Origin: Auriscalpium vulgare
Taxonomy: Eukaryota; Basidiomycota; Agaricomycetes; Russulales; Auriscalpiaceae
DNA: 64,000 nucleotides
Reading direction: 5' to 3'
Assembly: GCA_019915015.1 (NCBI GenBank)
Contig: JAHBBC010000004.1
Location: 310,001 to 374,000, forward strand
Under the pieces are notes generated by a model that saw only the letters and a program-made list of their open reading frames with translations, searched no databases and had not been told where the DNA came from. Positions 23,921 to 34,984 of this stretch are shown in pieces (position 1 is the first letter of the stretch; every line of letters begins with the position of its first letter). Position numbers and translations under genes: made by a program.

Positions 23921-26399
23921 TTCGCCAACTCTCGGCTCACCCAGCTCCGAGCGCGCCTCGCAGCGCCTGGACAAGGCGCCAACTCTCCCGGACGCACCTG
24001 GACGTACGGGCTGTTGAACCAGCGCGTCAGGCGCCTCACCACGTACATCCCCTAATTCTCATCAGACAGATCACATGCTGACGGTGCTAACGTATTCTCT
24101 CTGCAAACGCCAGATTGTACACGCTGTTGGCCACCACGCCCTTGTTTGAATTCCCGCATGTGTCGCGCTCAGGGCGTTGATCGGACCGCGTCGTGCTCGA
24201 CACGCACCCTTATCTCGACAGCGCGCAGACGCAGCGTTGTCACTGTACAGTCTGCCCGGCTTTCTCCCAAGCTGCCTTACTCACAGAGGTTCCTTTTCAG
24301 ATCATGCAGCGTATCTGGGCGGCGCCAGGACCGCGCGCAAGCCCCCAGAGGAGAGCCCCTCCCACCCGAACGAGCCATACAACCTCAACACTGCCCAGTG
24401 CGTATCGATTACTCACGGCTGCCGCGCTGCGCTGACGCCTGCGCAGATTCGTGTCGCCTGCCCAAAGAGAGGCGTCGCTGCTGCCCGCACATCGCGCGTC
24501 GTCGAGTCCGCGCTGCACCGGACCCCGACGCACGCGCTCCTGTACAAGTTCTGAGCATGTCGCCTCGCACGCACCCGAAGTCGACCCGCGGCGGCTTCCG
24601 CAGCGTACATTACAGTAATACTTAATCAAATTGTTTGAGACCAGACGCGCGCGAGATGGCTGCTGAATTGGGTGCAGTCAAAGAACATCCAGTCAGTGTG
24701 GCGGCACGCACCCAATCTGCATCCGCACACATGCGGCAGCGATGACTAAGAGCCTGCAGCTCCTCCGTCTCCTGCCTCACAACCCCCACCACCTGCAGGC
24801 CAGCCATGTCGACCCAGCCCGTCGTCGTCAACATCACAGCTCCGCCAGAAGTAACGGCAGCATGGGATATGGTGAGTAACACAGCTTATGCCTGCTCATC
24901 GCTCTCTAAAGCATTGCAGAACGTCTTCGTCAGTGTTTTCCTGTCCCACCCTTCTGCCAGGAGGCAGGACTCCACCACCATCGTGCGCAACCCCATCCGC
25001 GTTCTCTCCTCTTCGGAACGCACCTTCCGCAACAACGGGGCCACAGCAGACGAAGATGTTGCGGCGGGCTCAGCTGCCTTTCGGGCTGAAAACCCCCCGC
25101 GCCCCCCGATCATCGTGATCTGTGAGCCGAGGTCGCAAGCCAGTGGCGATACAAGCCACGCAATGAGCCCTGATGGTTCCGGAGTGGGAGCTCGGGCTGG
25201 GGCACAGGTGGTGGATTCCAGCTCGCTCAAGCCATCGGGGGGCAGATCTTCAGCCGATCAGGTACGTCCGGTTTGTCCGTTGGTTCTTTAAGTTTCAGAA
25301 GCCTCACACTGCCGCCCATCGATTTGCAGGCCTTGAGCGTGCCAGGGTCCATCACCACCAACTGCTACCTTTCTTGCTCAGTCATCATCTTTGCTCTTGC
25401 ATGCGCACTCTCTTTTCTTGCATACGCCTTGGTCCTGTGACTTACCCGACTCGTCATTTGTTGCCTGTACATATATCCCCAGCTCTTCACTGTACATATA
25501 TCCGGAACCCTTCCCTGCTACAAATACTCCCCCCACGGCCTGACTCATTGCTTCACAAAACATATCTTGCCAGGAAATCGTCAGACAAGGTTCCTAACAA
25601 AGCCTGACTGGAAAGACATATCCCCAACGTTAACGTACACAGCCCGGCCGTGAGGCATGCTCAATAGGGGACGAGGGATGGCGGCAAGACGATTGAGAGA
25701 TGATATAAGCGCCGGCCCATTTTGCCATCATTTCCCCGATGGCGCCCGCCCATAGGCGCCCCCGCCGCGCCCCGCGCCCACCAGGGTACCTAATCCCAGG
25801 GCGGCCAGGTGGTGGTTGCATGCTGGGAGTAGTAGGTAGGTGCTTTGGGGCCGGTCCATGTCGACGGCACAGAGCACTTGCAGCTAATAACATGAAGGCG
25901 TCAAATTTGTCAATGTTGGTCACACACCCTCCAGAACCAGCAACCAGAACTAGAATATCCTGATAGCCGAACTTCACACTCAAGACTCGGACGTACCGGT
26001 ACCTGCAGCCTTTCTCAAACCTGGATTATTCCGCGATAACTCATGTCATACGTGTTGCAGGGCGATGGTCGCTATTTATATCATAGTCTTTATCAGAGTT
26101 GAACTGACACTAGCTACTTGAAGGATAGCTGTACGGCGCACGCACACAGTTGCTGCGTGTCTTCTGCACGCTTGAAGCTGCATTAGGGTAATGGACGCGA
26201 TGATCCAGAGCGCGATCCCTGTCGCTCACGAAGAGCGTGTCGGCACAGCGTGGCATGTTCATGAGTCATTGAAGGGACAAGCGCAAGGTGAGGAGGAAGT
26301 GGGAGAAAGGACGCGCATTAATGTATGATGGAAGTCGCGACTTCATGTCAAGTCGCAATTTTTTTTTGCCGGCCTCCACAATTTAATTTTGATAGGAAA
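23921..26399. other. Intergenic stretch with unassigned open frames
   Basis: A frame at 24806-25291 starts at a true ATG (MSTQPVVVNITAPPEVTAAW) and could be a short gene with introns, but no domain is seen. At 25465-25503 the 13-mer TGTACATATATCC occurs twice. Nothing else can be supported. Confidence 0.3.
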
Positions 26400-26726
26400 C
26401 TACCCCCTACTTGACAGTAAATCCGCCGTTTCCTGATTTTCGGGAGATCTAACCCTAACCCTAATCCAGCGGCCAAATTTTTGTCGGGTCAGCGACCCAA
26501 CCCCGACAGACCTATCCCTCCGCTCCTCATCAGCGGCATCAAGATCCTTCTGAGACACCCCTCTGTGTGACTTGTATTTTTTGACAGCGTATTCAGCAGC
26601 TACCCCGGTGGCTCCAAGGTCGTAGACAAGGGTGCTCCGGGGTGCACTCGGAGGTGCGGCCTTTGATGACGAGAACTTTCCACCATGATCCCGACCTGCT
26701 TGGGATTTCTTCGCAGGTCTGGGCAT
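26400..26726 (-). CDS. Small hypothetical protein, possible N-terminal exon
   Basis: A frame of 108 codons begins at ATG 26726. The first part is basic and small-residue rich (MPRPAKKSQAGRDHGGKF), followed by TLVYDLGATGVAAEYAVKKY and DLDAADEERRD. The frame probably stops being coding near 26520, where a possible donor (AG|GTCTGT) precedes telomere-like sequence. The start resembles basic N-termini of transposon-encoded proteins, but no family is recognised. Confidence 0.35.
   Translation of the reverse strand: MPRPAKKSQAGRDHGGKFSSSKAAPPSAPRSTLVYDLGATGVAAEYAVKKYKSHRGVSQKDLDAADEERRDRSVGVGSLTRQKFGRWIRVRVRSPENQETADLLSSRG
26451..26467. repeat. Short interstitial telomere-like motif
   Basis: The sequence AACCCTAACCCTAATCC contains two to three units of CCCTAA, the complement of the TTAGGG telomere repeat used by most filamentous fungi. 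It is far too short to be a telomere. Confidence 0.6.
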
Positions 26727-28645
26727 GCTTTGCGGGCAGTTAACGATGCTTGGAGATGGGCAGCAACATCGAGCGAACTTGAAGAGCCCGCGCGCGCAGA
26801 ACTTGAAGACTCACCGCGAGTACGGGCTTATCTTGTTGTGCGTCTGAATTGCCTTTGCGTTCCCCATGTTGGTGCGCTAACTTCTTCGGGCTCCCCACTA
26901 CCTATGCTGACAGCTGCGCGCTCAGCGTCGCGACTACACGACACCCGCTGTGCAGACGCCGAGTATGAACGACCCGCGGTGCTCTGGCCGCAACGAGGTG
27001 TCCAGGGCGATCTCTGGGGCGGCGGAGACAGAGGCTGCGTCGATGAAATCGGCACGCTAGCGCGCACATGGTGAGTTTTAGCCTCGCACAAGCTCGAGTT
27101 GTCCTCTTTGCTCACACAATCGCCACGATATCTCCACTTTTACCTAGCACGATCCCCCGTCGATTCGCTGCCCCTGGACACGAGTACAGAAGCCCGGGGC
27201 AAACCACGTCAGCAGTATGATTAGACGACGTAGCGGCACAGGGGGGTTCAGAGCTCCCGGTTAGCTGGGCCGATGTGCTTGTCGTCGGTGCGTTATATCC
27301 GACTCCGTGCACGCGGACTCGAACGCTGATTTTCGCGTACGCGCAGCCTCGCAACTGCTGACGCCAGCACATCCCTCGTCGTTATCTCAGTGCCTCGAGC
27401 TCGTATACCCCCAGCTCGGGGACCAGAGGTGCGCACCGGGAGTCCGTCCCAGAGTCCATCCCTGAGTCCATCCCATTTGCTACTTGTATACTAACAGTGT
27501 CCTCAGCCGCCGCCACGGCTCTCATCCCGCGTCTCTTTTATCCTGCGCCTCTCTCATCCCGAGCGTCTCTCATCCTGCGCCTCGACCTGTCCCCTCCTCG
27601 CGCCTCCCTTGTCGTACCCAGCGTCATATTCCGCCGGCGGGTCTCCAAGATGCAAAGCGATGCATGTAGAGGGAAACCTGGGCAGCTTGCGGGACATATC
27701 TGTCGGCTTCTTTGCGTCGGCGCGTGCTGACCTCGGTGTTCTTGCTCTTTAAGCGTCGCGCCCCGGCGATGTGTCGCCGTCTTTCCCTCCCTCAACGTTG
27801 TATCCTTCTGTCAAACTATCAACGTGATGGCGATATGCGCGGCTCGCGGGCGCGCGAGGTACGTTGCTTGCCTCCCATACAGGCGACGGCAAGCGCGCAG
27901 GGAAGTGGCTTGATTGAAGGCATCCGGGGTGCGGACCACTCGATATCTTGCCAACGGTACTGAGGGCGCTGGAAGGCATGAAGTCATCCAGAGCAGCTCG
28001 AGCGGCGGCGGAGGTCGCTGTGACGACGTTGGAGGTCAGTTGGGCGCCAAGGCGCGTATCAAGGCGAGAACTGACCAGTCGGTTCTCAGGCGTGTCCTCG
28101 GCTTCCCATATTCCGCGCGCTGGAGCAGCAACAACTGCATTCATTCACAGACCCGATCAAACCGCGCCCGCAGGAGCAGAGGATCCACCGGTCGGAGCGC
28201 AGGCCGCGGCGGCGGGCGTGGTGCGTCAGCCAGAGCTCTCGTATTCCATGTGTTCTGAATCCTGCCTCTAGCGGTCGTGCACCATCCAGACGAAGCCGAC
28301 GGTTCGCCATTGAGCACTGCCCAGGGTTCATGCGAGCCTCTTCCCCGGCGTGTTGGTCGATGTCGGGGTCCGCAGCGGGCCAGGCGGTTGGTGATCGCGG
28401 GGCCTCGCGTCAAGTCCGAGCCAAAGTTTGTGCAGCGCGCGGCGCCGAACGGAGTGGAGCGCCGGATTCCACGGCGCCGACTTACAAGTAGTAGCTCGAT
28501 GCTCGAAATGCATAAATGAAGTCCATGCAAAACGCCGCCCCGCCCGTCATACTGCCACTCTAGTCTTGCCTTTGGTCAACGTCCCCATGACGCTAGGCGA
28601 AACTGTTGCTTCCTTGCCAGAGCACGATACAGTCGACGAGCATAG
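26727..28645. other. Stretch without a supported gene
   Basis: Several overlapping open frames exist on both strands with no recognisable domain. A small upstream exon of the F-box gene may lie near 28570-28585, since a GT there pairs with the AG at 28644-28645. Confidence 0.35.
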
Positions 28646-30136
28646 ATCTTCTTGCCAGTGCATGTACGTCATTCTCGTGAGATCCTCAGCGCAACATTCA
28701 TGCATCTCTCGTCCATCGACCAGCCGAAGCGCGAAAATGACAACGACATTGGATGGCTGAGAGTCACGCACGTCTGCCAACTCTGGCGCAACGTTGCTCT
28801 CCAGGACGCAGTCCTCTGGGCCGCCAACATCGTCGTGCCATTTCCGTTTGGCGACCCCTGGGCCTCCGTCTTTCTCGCCCGCGCACGAGATGTGCCCCTT
28901 GCGGTCAACAGATGTGTTGCTCCGGCCAGGCTTACCGGTCCGGAATCTTCTGACCCAGGATTTTCCGCCACAAACCTTGCGCGGACGCGCGCCATCAATC
29001 TAGTCACTAACGACGATGGACTGCTGGCACTTTGCAACCCTGCACCACTCCTCGACACCCTCAATCTCATTATTCCCTCATATCTCGACTTGCTTCCGCC
29101 TCCACCCTTCCCGGGTGGCCTGCTGGGTGGCGCAGCAGGCCTGCCGGCGTTGCGGCACCTTTCCGTGAGCTCCTGGGACGTGCGGGCTTGGACCCCGCTG
29201 CTGCTCCCACACCTCGTCTCCGTCAGCGTCACCCTCATAACGCCGGAGACTCCGCGCGCAGTGCTCGATGCCATGTTTGATGCGCTGGGCGCGATGCCCG
29301 CGCTGGACCGGCTGTCGCTGCAGCTGAGCGCGGAGAGCACCGACGGCGGGCCGGTCACGCTGCTGCCGGCGCTGCAATACCTCTACCTGGGCACCACTGC
29401 CGCAAGTGCCCGATTCATCCTCACGCGCGTTGCGCTCCCTGCCAATGTCCATATCCATTGCTATATAAACTGGGCCTCAGACCTGGCCGCCGACCTCCAG
29501 GCGCTCCTAACCGCAAGCACTGCATGCGTGGACGTCCGCGGCGCCGCCCCCATCTCGCATATTGAAGTCAGGCCGGTGTTTGTGGCCAAAAGCAACCGGC
29601 GCTTCCGAGGACGGATGCCCTATGTGGACGTGGCTACGTGGCGCGGCGATAGACACGGCGCACCTGCTCTGGGGCTTCAATTTGGCCACGCCGGGGATAA
29701 GGGCTTGAAGTACGTCCCGTGTGTGCTGGAGCACCTTGCATCAACGCAACTCCAGGCGCTCTCCATTGGCGGCAATGTGCGCGACACCCAGTGGTTGGTC
29801 GCAGTGGGGAGCATGCCTCGCCTGCATCACGTCACGGTCAAGGGCGACGCAGTGCCCCCGTTCTGTGCCGCGCTCGAGGATCCGGACAATCTTGGCGTCC
29901 TCCCCGCGCTCTCCGCGCTCGTGGTCAATGTTCATGCGCACGCGTCGGCGTCGGCTAGGAGCATTCTGACGGACGCACTACCGCGCTGCCTCGCGGCGCG
30001 GGCACGCGCCGGGAACGCGCTGCAGGAGCTGCAGGTGGTTGGGTACGCGGAGGACGAGTCGTGTGCGCGCGCGCTGCAGGAGGCGGTGCCAGGGCTGTTG
30101 GTTCGATGGTGTTGGGAGGCGGAGCTTGACTCGTGA
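28646..30136 (+). CDS. F-box/LRR-like protein 1
   Basis: The frame is open from an AG acceptor at 28644-28645 to the TGA at 30134-30136, about 496 codons. The true start must be in an upstream exon because no in-frame ATG precedes the F-box. Residues about 5-55 form the fungal F-box-like motif: REILSATFMHL, DIGWLRVTHVCQLWRNVAL, VLWAANIVVPF. The rest has regular leucine-rich segments (LPALRHLSVSS, LPALQYLYLG, HLASTQLQALSIGG). It ends with the block LPRCLAARARAGNALQELQ and ALQEAVPGLLVRWCWEAE shared with the next gene. F-box proteins bind Skp1 in SCF ubiquitin ligases and pick substrates through the repeats. The tandem paralog at 31.9 kb is 1.8 kb downstream on the same strand. Confidence 0.75.
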   Translation: MFLPVHVRHSREILSATFMHLSSIDQPKRENDNDIGWLRVTHVCQLWRNVALQDAVLWAANIVVPFPFGDPWASVFLARARDVPLAVNRCVAPARLTGPESSDPGFSATNLARTRAINLVTNDDGLLALCNPAPLLDTLNLIIPSYLDLLPPPPFPGGLLGGAAGLPALRHLSVSSWDVRAWTPLLLPHLVSVSVTLITPETPRAVLDAMFDALGAMPALDRLSLQLSAESTDGGPVTLLPALQYLYLGTTAASARFILTRVALPANVHIHCYINWASDLAADLQALLTASTACVDVRGAAPISHIEVRPVFVAKSNRRFRGRMPYVDVATWRGDRHGAPALGLQFGHAGDKGLKYVPCVLEHLASTQLQALSIGGNVRDTQWLVAVGSMPRLHHVTVKGDAVPPFCAALEDPDNLGVLPALSALVVNVHAHASASARSILTDALPRCLAARARAGNALQELQVVGYAEDESCARALQEAVPGLLVRWCWEAELDS

Positions 30137-31948
30137 GGGCAACTGCTCCAAGTTATCTGTCAGTAGCACCGCATATAACAGGGAATATTGTGACAAGCGA
30201 GGCTTCTGGCCGACCGGTGTTTGCGAGCAATTTCAGACGGGATCCAGTGTGACATGTGACATGAAACCGAACGCAGTCGAACTGCATGTGTGGCGCGAGC
30301 GACGCCGACTTTCATAGCCCAACGCGAGGAAGGAATGTAATTTTATATAGATGTGTAAGGACATACATAGACGTCGACACCCGAGGCCGCATACACGCAC
30401 GGTTTCGCGAAGTTCTCCGCCGCGCAACCCACGATCCTGCCCACTGAAAGTAGCCGGCGCTTTCGACGCAAAATTTTGGTGTTTGGCGAAACGTCTGGAC
30501 GTCGGGGAAATGGCTGAGTTGAAGCAAACGATTCAATGAAGTCTAAATTGCAGCGGACGTCAGGAACTCCTTGAAGCAAGCAGCAAACGGACTTACGGGA
30601 TGGCCCACAAACAAATTTCGAAACCGTGGATCGCGCGAGCACGTGAAGGTCGCCTAGGATGAATGAGTGGTAAATTCCGCGGGGCTGGATGATGGCAGAC
30701 GAGCTGGGTCGGGCCGGAGGCAGCTGTGCTGGCGGTAAATATCGCTGCACTGAGCAAGCACTGATAATTGTCCTTGGCGTGGCGATCGGAACAGGCGCGT
30801 ATCGCTGCAGCGAGCGCGCGAGGACGAGGCACAGAAGCCGGTATGGGCATTGAGCGGAATCTCGAGAGAAGGGTGCGCTGGAACGAGAGGCCAAAGGGAG
30901 AGGATCAGCGATTGTATGCGCCGTACTCACCTGCAGAAGACGGCTTGCGAGTCGGTGGACAACGTCACCGTGCAGCTAGCAAGAGCTATCCGTCCGGTGC
31001 GCGCGTGTCTCGCCCAGCTTAGATTCGTTTACAGGATGGGCTCGAGTCTAGAGGTCGGGCCGGGGAGTGTCCAGAAATGACAGCAAAATAAGACCTTCAT
31101 TACAAGACACATCAGCTGTCTGAGCACATCGGAACTAATACGACGCGCACCTCGAACAGCCAACGCGACCGGATCCTCCTGTTGCCTATAACCGAAGGCA
31201 GTCGCATCCAATCCTATGGGAGGATGCATGGCGTCATTGCCGTCTTGGACGTTGGGGATCACGCCGCCGATTGTCGACATGCGATGCTAGAATGCGTAGA
31301 TCCTCCTCAATTGACGGGCGGGACTACGAGTTTTCTGCAGTGAACACACCTCGACGAGCGCTTCACGGGAGACACGTCATGGCAGCGGTTGAGCGAGAAG
31401 CCCCTCGTACCTGCTGAACAACACCGTCAGCTCACCATGCGTTCTGCGAAAAAAGCGACAACGCACCTCAGCTGGCAACTTGAGCCAAACTACCCGCCCG
31501 TTCTCCGCAAGTCACTGTGGCAATCACTGCATGCATCTGTGGGAGCATGTATTCTGTCGCCAGAAGAAGGGACGACAAGAGGACGAGAATTCGAGTCGTG
31601 GTGGTGGAAGAAACGGAGGAAGTCCAGCCACGGCTCTCAGTCGGCCCGCTGCCGCGGGCCGGCGGGACCGGCGCCGGAGTCCGTCTGTGCTCAGCGCGAA
31701 GTTCGTTCTCGAGAGCCACACCGCTCATCTTCGCGAACTCCCAGCACCAACTGTCTGCAATCCTCCAGCTACTAGCTCTCTCTGGCAGCAGCAGCGACCA
31801 ACTTTCACTCAATATCCCTGCTCTCACGTCGTTCACCTACCCACGACTCTGACACCATAACGCCAGCAACTACCCAGCTCATCTCCCTGTGAGTACTCCG
31901 CTTGCTCGTTTTCATATTCGGGCTCATCAGGTCCTTACACAGACTCAG
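30137..31948. other. Intergenic stretch between F-box paralogs
   Basis: No gene recognised. A 195-codon minus frame at 30343-30930 has no domain or intron signals. A 5' exon of F-box gene 2 may end at about 31890 (ATCTCCCT|GTGAGT), spliced to the acceptor at 31942. Confidence 0.35.
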
Positions 31949-33456
31949 ATGCTCTGGGCAGATGCAGAGTCTACCGTCAATATCCCCGTTGCCCGCTTAC
32001 CGCCCGAAATCCTCACCCACGTCTTCTCGCTCCTCTCCTCAATCGCTCGACCTTGGATAAAGGTTTCACTAAAAGAAAACAAGGTCGACCTTGGATGGCT
32101 GAAGGTCACCCACGTCTGCCAGCGATGGCGGAACATCGCCCTCAATCAGCCCCTGCTCTGGGCCTCCAACATCGTGCTCCCATCGCTGCTGGGTGACCGC
32201 TGGGCCGCGACCTTTGTCACCCGCGCCCAAAATGTGCCGCTTACTGTGACTTGTTCCGACGAGCGCGTCTCCTACTGCTCGGGCTCTCCCACAAATACCC
32301 CGTTCATCGGCGCAAATCTCGCGCGGATGTGTGCCATCATGGGCCTGCGCGCCTACTCTCATCACATACAGGAACTCTGCACGCCTGCACCGGTCCTCAG
32401 GCTCCACACCCTCGACCTCAGCATCCACTCGACCTCAGCATCCACTCCATATCCGAGGTTCCTTTGCTCCCGGAAGGCTTGTTCGGCGGCGCAGTAGGCC
32501 TGCCGGAGCTGCGGCACCTGTCGGTGGCATCATCCGGAGTGCTCTCATGGACGCCGCTGCTGCTTCAGCAGCTCGTCTCGGTCGATCTCACGGTAGCCCA
32601 TGTGGAAGTGCCGGGCGCAAAGCTTGCACCCATGTTAGCTGCGCTGGGCAGAATGCCTGGGCTGGAGCGGCTCAAGCTAAGTCTGACTCCGCAGGACATC
32701 AATGAGGTGCCGGTTACGCAGCTGCCGGCCCTGCAACACCTCTCCTTGCGCAACAACTACGTCAAGGATGCGTTGCTCGTCCTCTGTCGCCTCGGACTCC
32801 CCGCCGGCGTCCGCGTCCGCTTCGCTATGAATATGGAGTATCTCCCTGCGCCCGGGCTTTCGACGGTCTTCCCCAAGATGAATGCGCGCATCGGCGACCG
32901 CACCGCCGCCATTCCGCGTGTCGATGTAAAGCTGACTGCCGGCGACCGGAGACGCGTCGGGCCGCGCGGAGTAGAAGTGGGCGCGTGGCGTGAAGATACG
33001 GACGGCGCACCCTCTCTGGCGGTCCGGTTCATCGGTTGGAAGCACGTTCCGGCCGTACTCAGGTCCCTTGCGTCGACGCACCTCGAGGCGCTTGCTGTCG
33101 GCGGCGATGTGCCGGACGCGTCCGACGCAGCGTGGCTGGACGCCCTCGGGAGCGCGCCTAGGCTGCGCCGCGTCACGGTTCAAGGCAGCGCGGTGCCCCA
33201 GTTCTGCGCCGCGCCACATCCCCCCAGCGTACTTCCTGCGCTCTCCGTGCTCATTGTCAATATCCGATCGCACCCTTTGGCCAAAACGATCCTCGTGGAC
33301 AAGTTGCCGCGGTGCCTCGCTGCGCGGGCGCGCGCCGGGAATGTGCTGCAGGAGCTGGAGGTGGTGGGGTACAACAAGGATGAGGATTGTGTGCGCGCAT
33401 TGCAGGAGGCGGTGCCGGGGCTGGTGATTCGGTGGAGCTGGGAGGCGCAGCCCTGA
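31949..33456 (+). pseudogene. F-box/LRR-like protein 2, frameshifted by a 17-bp duplication
   Basis: From ATG 31949 the F-box is textbook: VARLPPEILTHVFSLLSSI, GWLKVTHVCQRWRNIAL and LLWASNIVLP. At 32411-32444 a 17-bp unit (ctcgacctcagcatcca) is present twice in tandem, which shifts the frame and leads to a stop near 32497. The following frame runs open to 33456 and carries the leucine-rich part plus the terminal block RCLAARARAGNVLQELEVV, matching F-box gene 1. With one unit fewer the two parts would be in phase, so the break is very recent. Either a new null allele, an unstable repeat, or an assembly error. Confidence 0.75.
32411..32444 (+). repeat. 17-bp tandem duplication causing a frameshift
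   Basis: Two perfect copies, 32411-32427 and 32428-32444. Seventeen is not a multiple of three. Confidence 0.9.
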
Positions 33457-34159
33457 GCAAACATAGTTTTCGAGTGCTTTGTTTGACTATTCATCATGAT
33501 GACAGAAGAATATTCGAGAATTGTCATGATGGCCTCAATGCCCAACGTGAAGAACGAGTGAACTGTGCATGGTACGTACAGAAGAGAAATGTACCCGGAA
33601 GGAGGCCACGTATACGCACAATTCCCCGGTTACCCCACACCGCTCTTCGCCCTCGCGCCCACGATACTGCACACGGGCAACCACCTGCGTGCGCAGACGC
33701 GCCGGCGTTGTGAATGTTCGTGCTTGGAGAGCCTGTGAACGTGCATACGAAGGGTGTGAGTTGAGGCAGACGAGACATGAAGCAAGTGATTGGCCTCAGA
33801 GAAATCGCGTGGAAGACGAGTCGGAGGAAGCAACGATTGGAGTCGCGCGGGTGCCGGACGCGACTCTCGACGCTCGCAAAAATAGGCTGGTTTGGAACGA
33901 TATTGACCATGCAATCCACGCAAGCACGTCGGACAAGTTCATACTGCTTTGTTGCAACTGAAAAGGAGCATGTTTGGCTTCTCCGGACTGCAATGTTGCC
34001 GCCGCATCTCGGATTCTCATGTATCGGTCCGGCAGCACCGAGTCCCACTCGACAGACTCCTCTACGCACAAACATCAGCTACTCGTTGACCAGGAGTGTC
34101 GAAATGCTTCCGTCAAATCCAGTCAACGTTTTGCGGGCGCTGAGATCCAAAAGTCAACA
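33457..34159. other. Intergenic stretch
   Basis: No gene recognised; open frames on both strands are short and lack domains. Confidence 0.35.
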
Positions 34160-34984
34160 TCACGTCACATCGACGTTGATTGGTAGACGCACCCAAACTT
34201 TAGAGGCATCTTCAAACACCTCAAACTCCACACCTCGTTCACGACATACTTCGCGGAGCATGGTGAGCTGGTGTGGAGACGAGAGGCGCGTCGCACTGAC
34301 GCGCTGCAGTTCGGGCAGCACGCGCAGTGCCGAAACAAAAGGCTCGATACGCTCTATCTCGTGCTCGAAGGGGTAGAGCAGGCCGGTAAGGATGTACCCA
34401 ACACGGCGAAGGGTCTTCGGGAGGGCGAGCGAGATATTTCCATCGGGCTCAGGAAGCTCGTCAAATACCAGGCTCTCGAGGCACGGGATGTGCTTGAACA
34501 CATCGTGGGGTGGAAAGGGTCCAGCGATCCTCAGCGTGTGAATCCGCGACAGCATGTGTGTTCCAAACAACCGCCTGCGCAGGGAGTCGTCCTCCCATAT
34601 ACAGTGTGTTAGTTCTACATCGCGTAGTGCGGGGAGATCGACGTCGAGCGGGATGGTCAAGATGTCGTGGAGCCGGACAGACAAGGCCTCCACGGAGGAC
34701 ACGTCGCGGCCTGACCAATGGACGTCATGGCTCTCCCCATGCCAAAGTCGGGCGAAGTGTAGGACGCGCACACTGGGCCACATATCTATGATGTTGTGAA
34801 TGACCTCTTCGTTGCCACCAACGTCGAGAACGACGGGACGCAGACCAACGGATCGCAGTTGCGCCACAAAAGCAAGTTCCAACTGCCGGGAGGCGGTAAA
34901 GTGGATCTCGATACGTTGGACGCTCGGGCACAGCTCCAGCAGCGTCAACTGAGGGTGGACGGCATCAGCAAAAGCCTCCCCCCT
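34160..34984 (-). pseudogene. F-box/LRR-like protein 3, 5' truncated
   Basis: The minus frame runs from about 34984 to 34160 without an initiating ATG. It reads as the C-terminal leucine-rich half of a basidiomycete F-box protein: LELCPSVQRIEIHF, WPSVRVLHFARLWHG, LPALRDVELTHCIWEDD, HIPCLESLVFDELPE and VRLPINVDVT before the stop. The F-box itself would be upstream but is replaced, past 34985, by AT-rich sequence starting with nested GAATTC-containing inverted repeats. An insertion or rearrangement probably removed the 5' part. It is divergent from the two plus-strand F-box paralogs nearby. Confidence 0.6.

Noticed and set aside
28652..28654. TTG at 28652 as the start of F-box gene 1
   Set aside because: Non-ATG starts are not expected; an AG at 28644-28645 in frame indicates an upstream exon.
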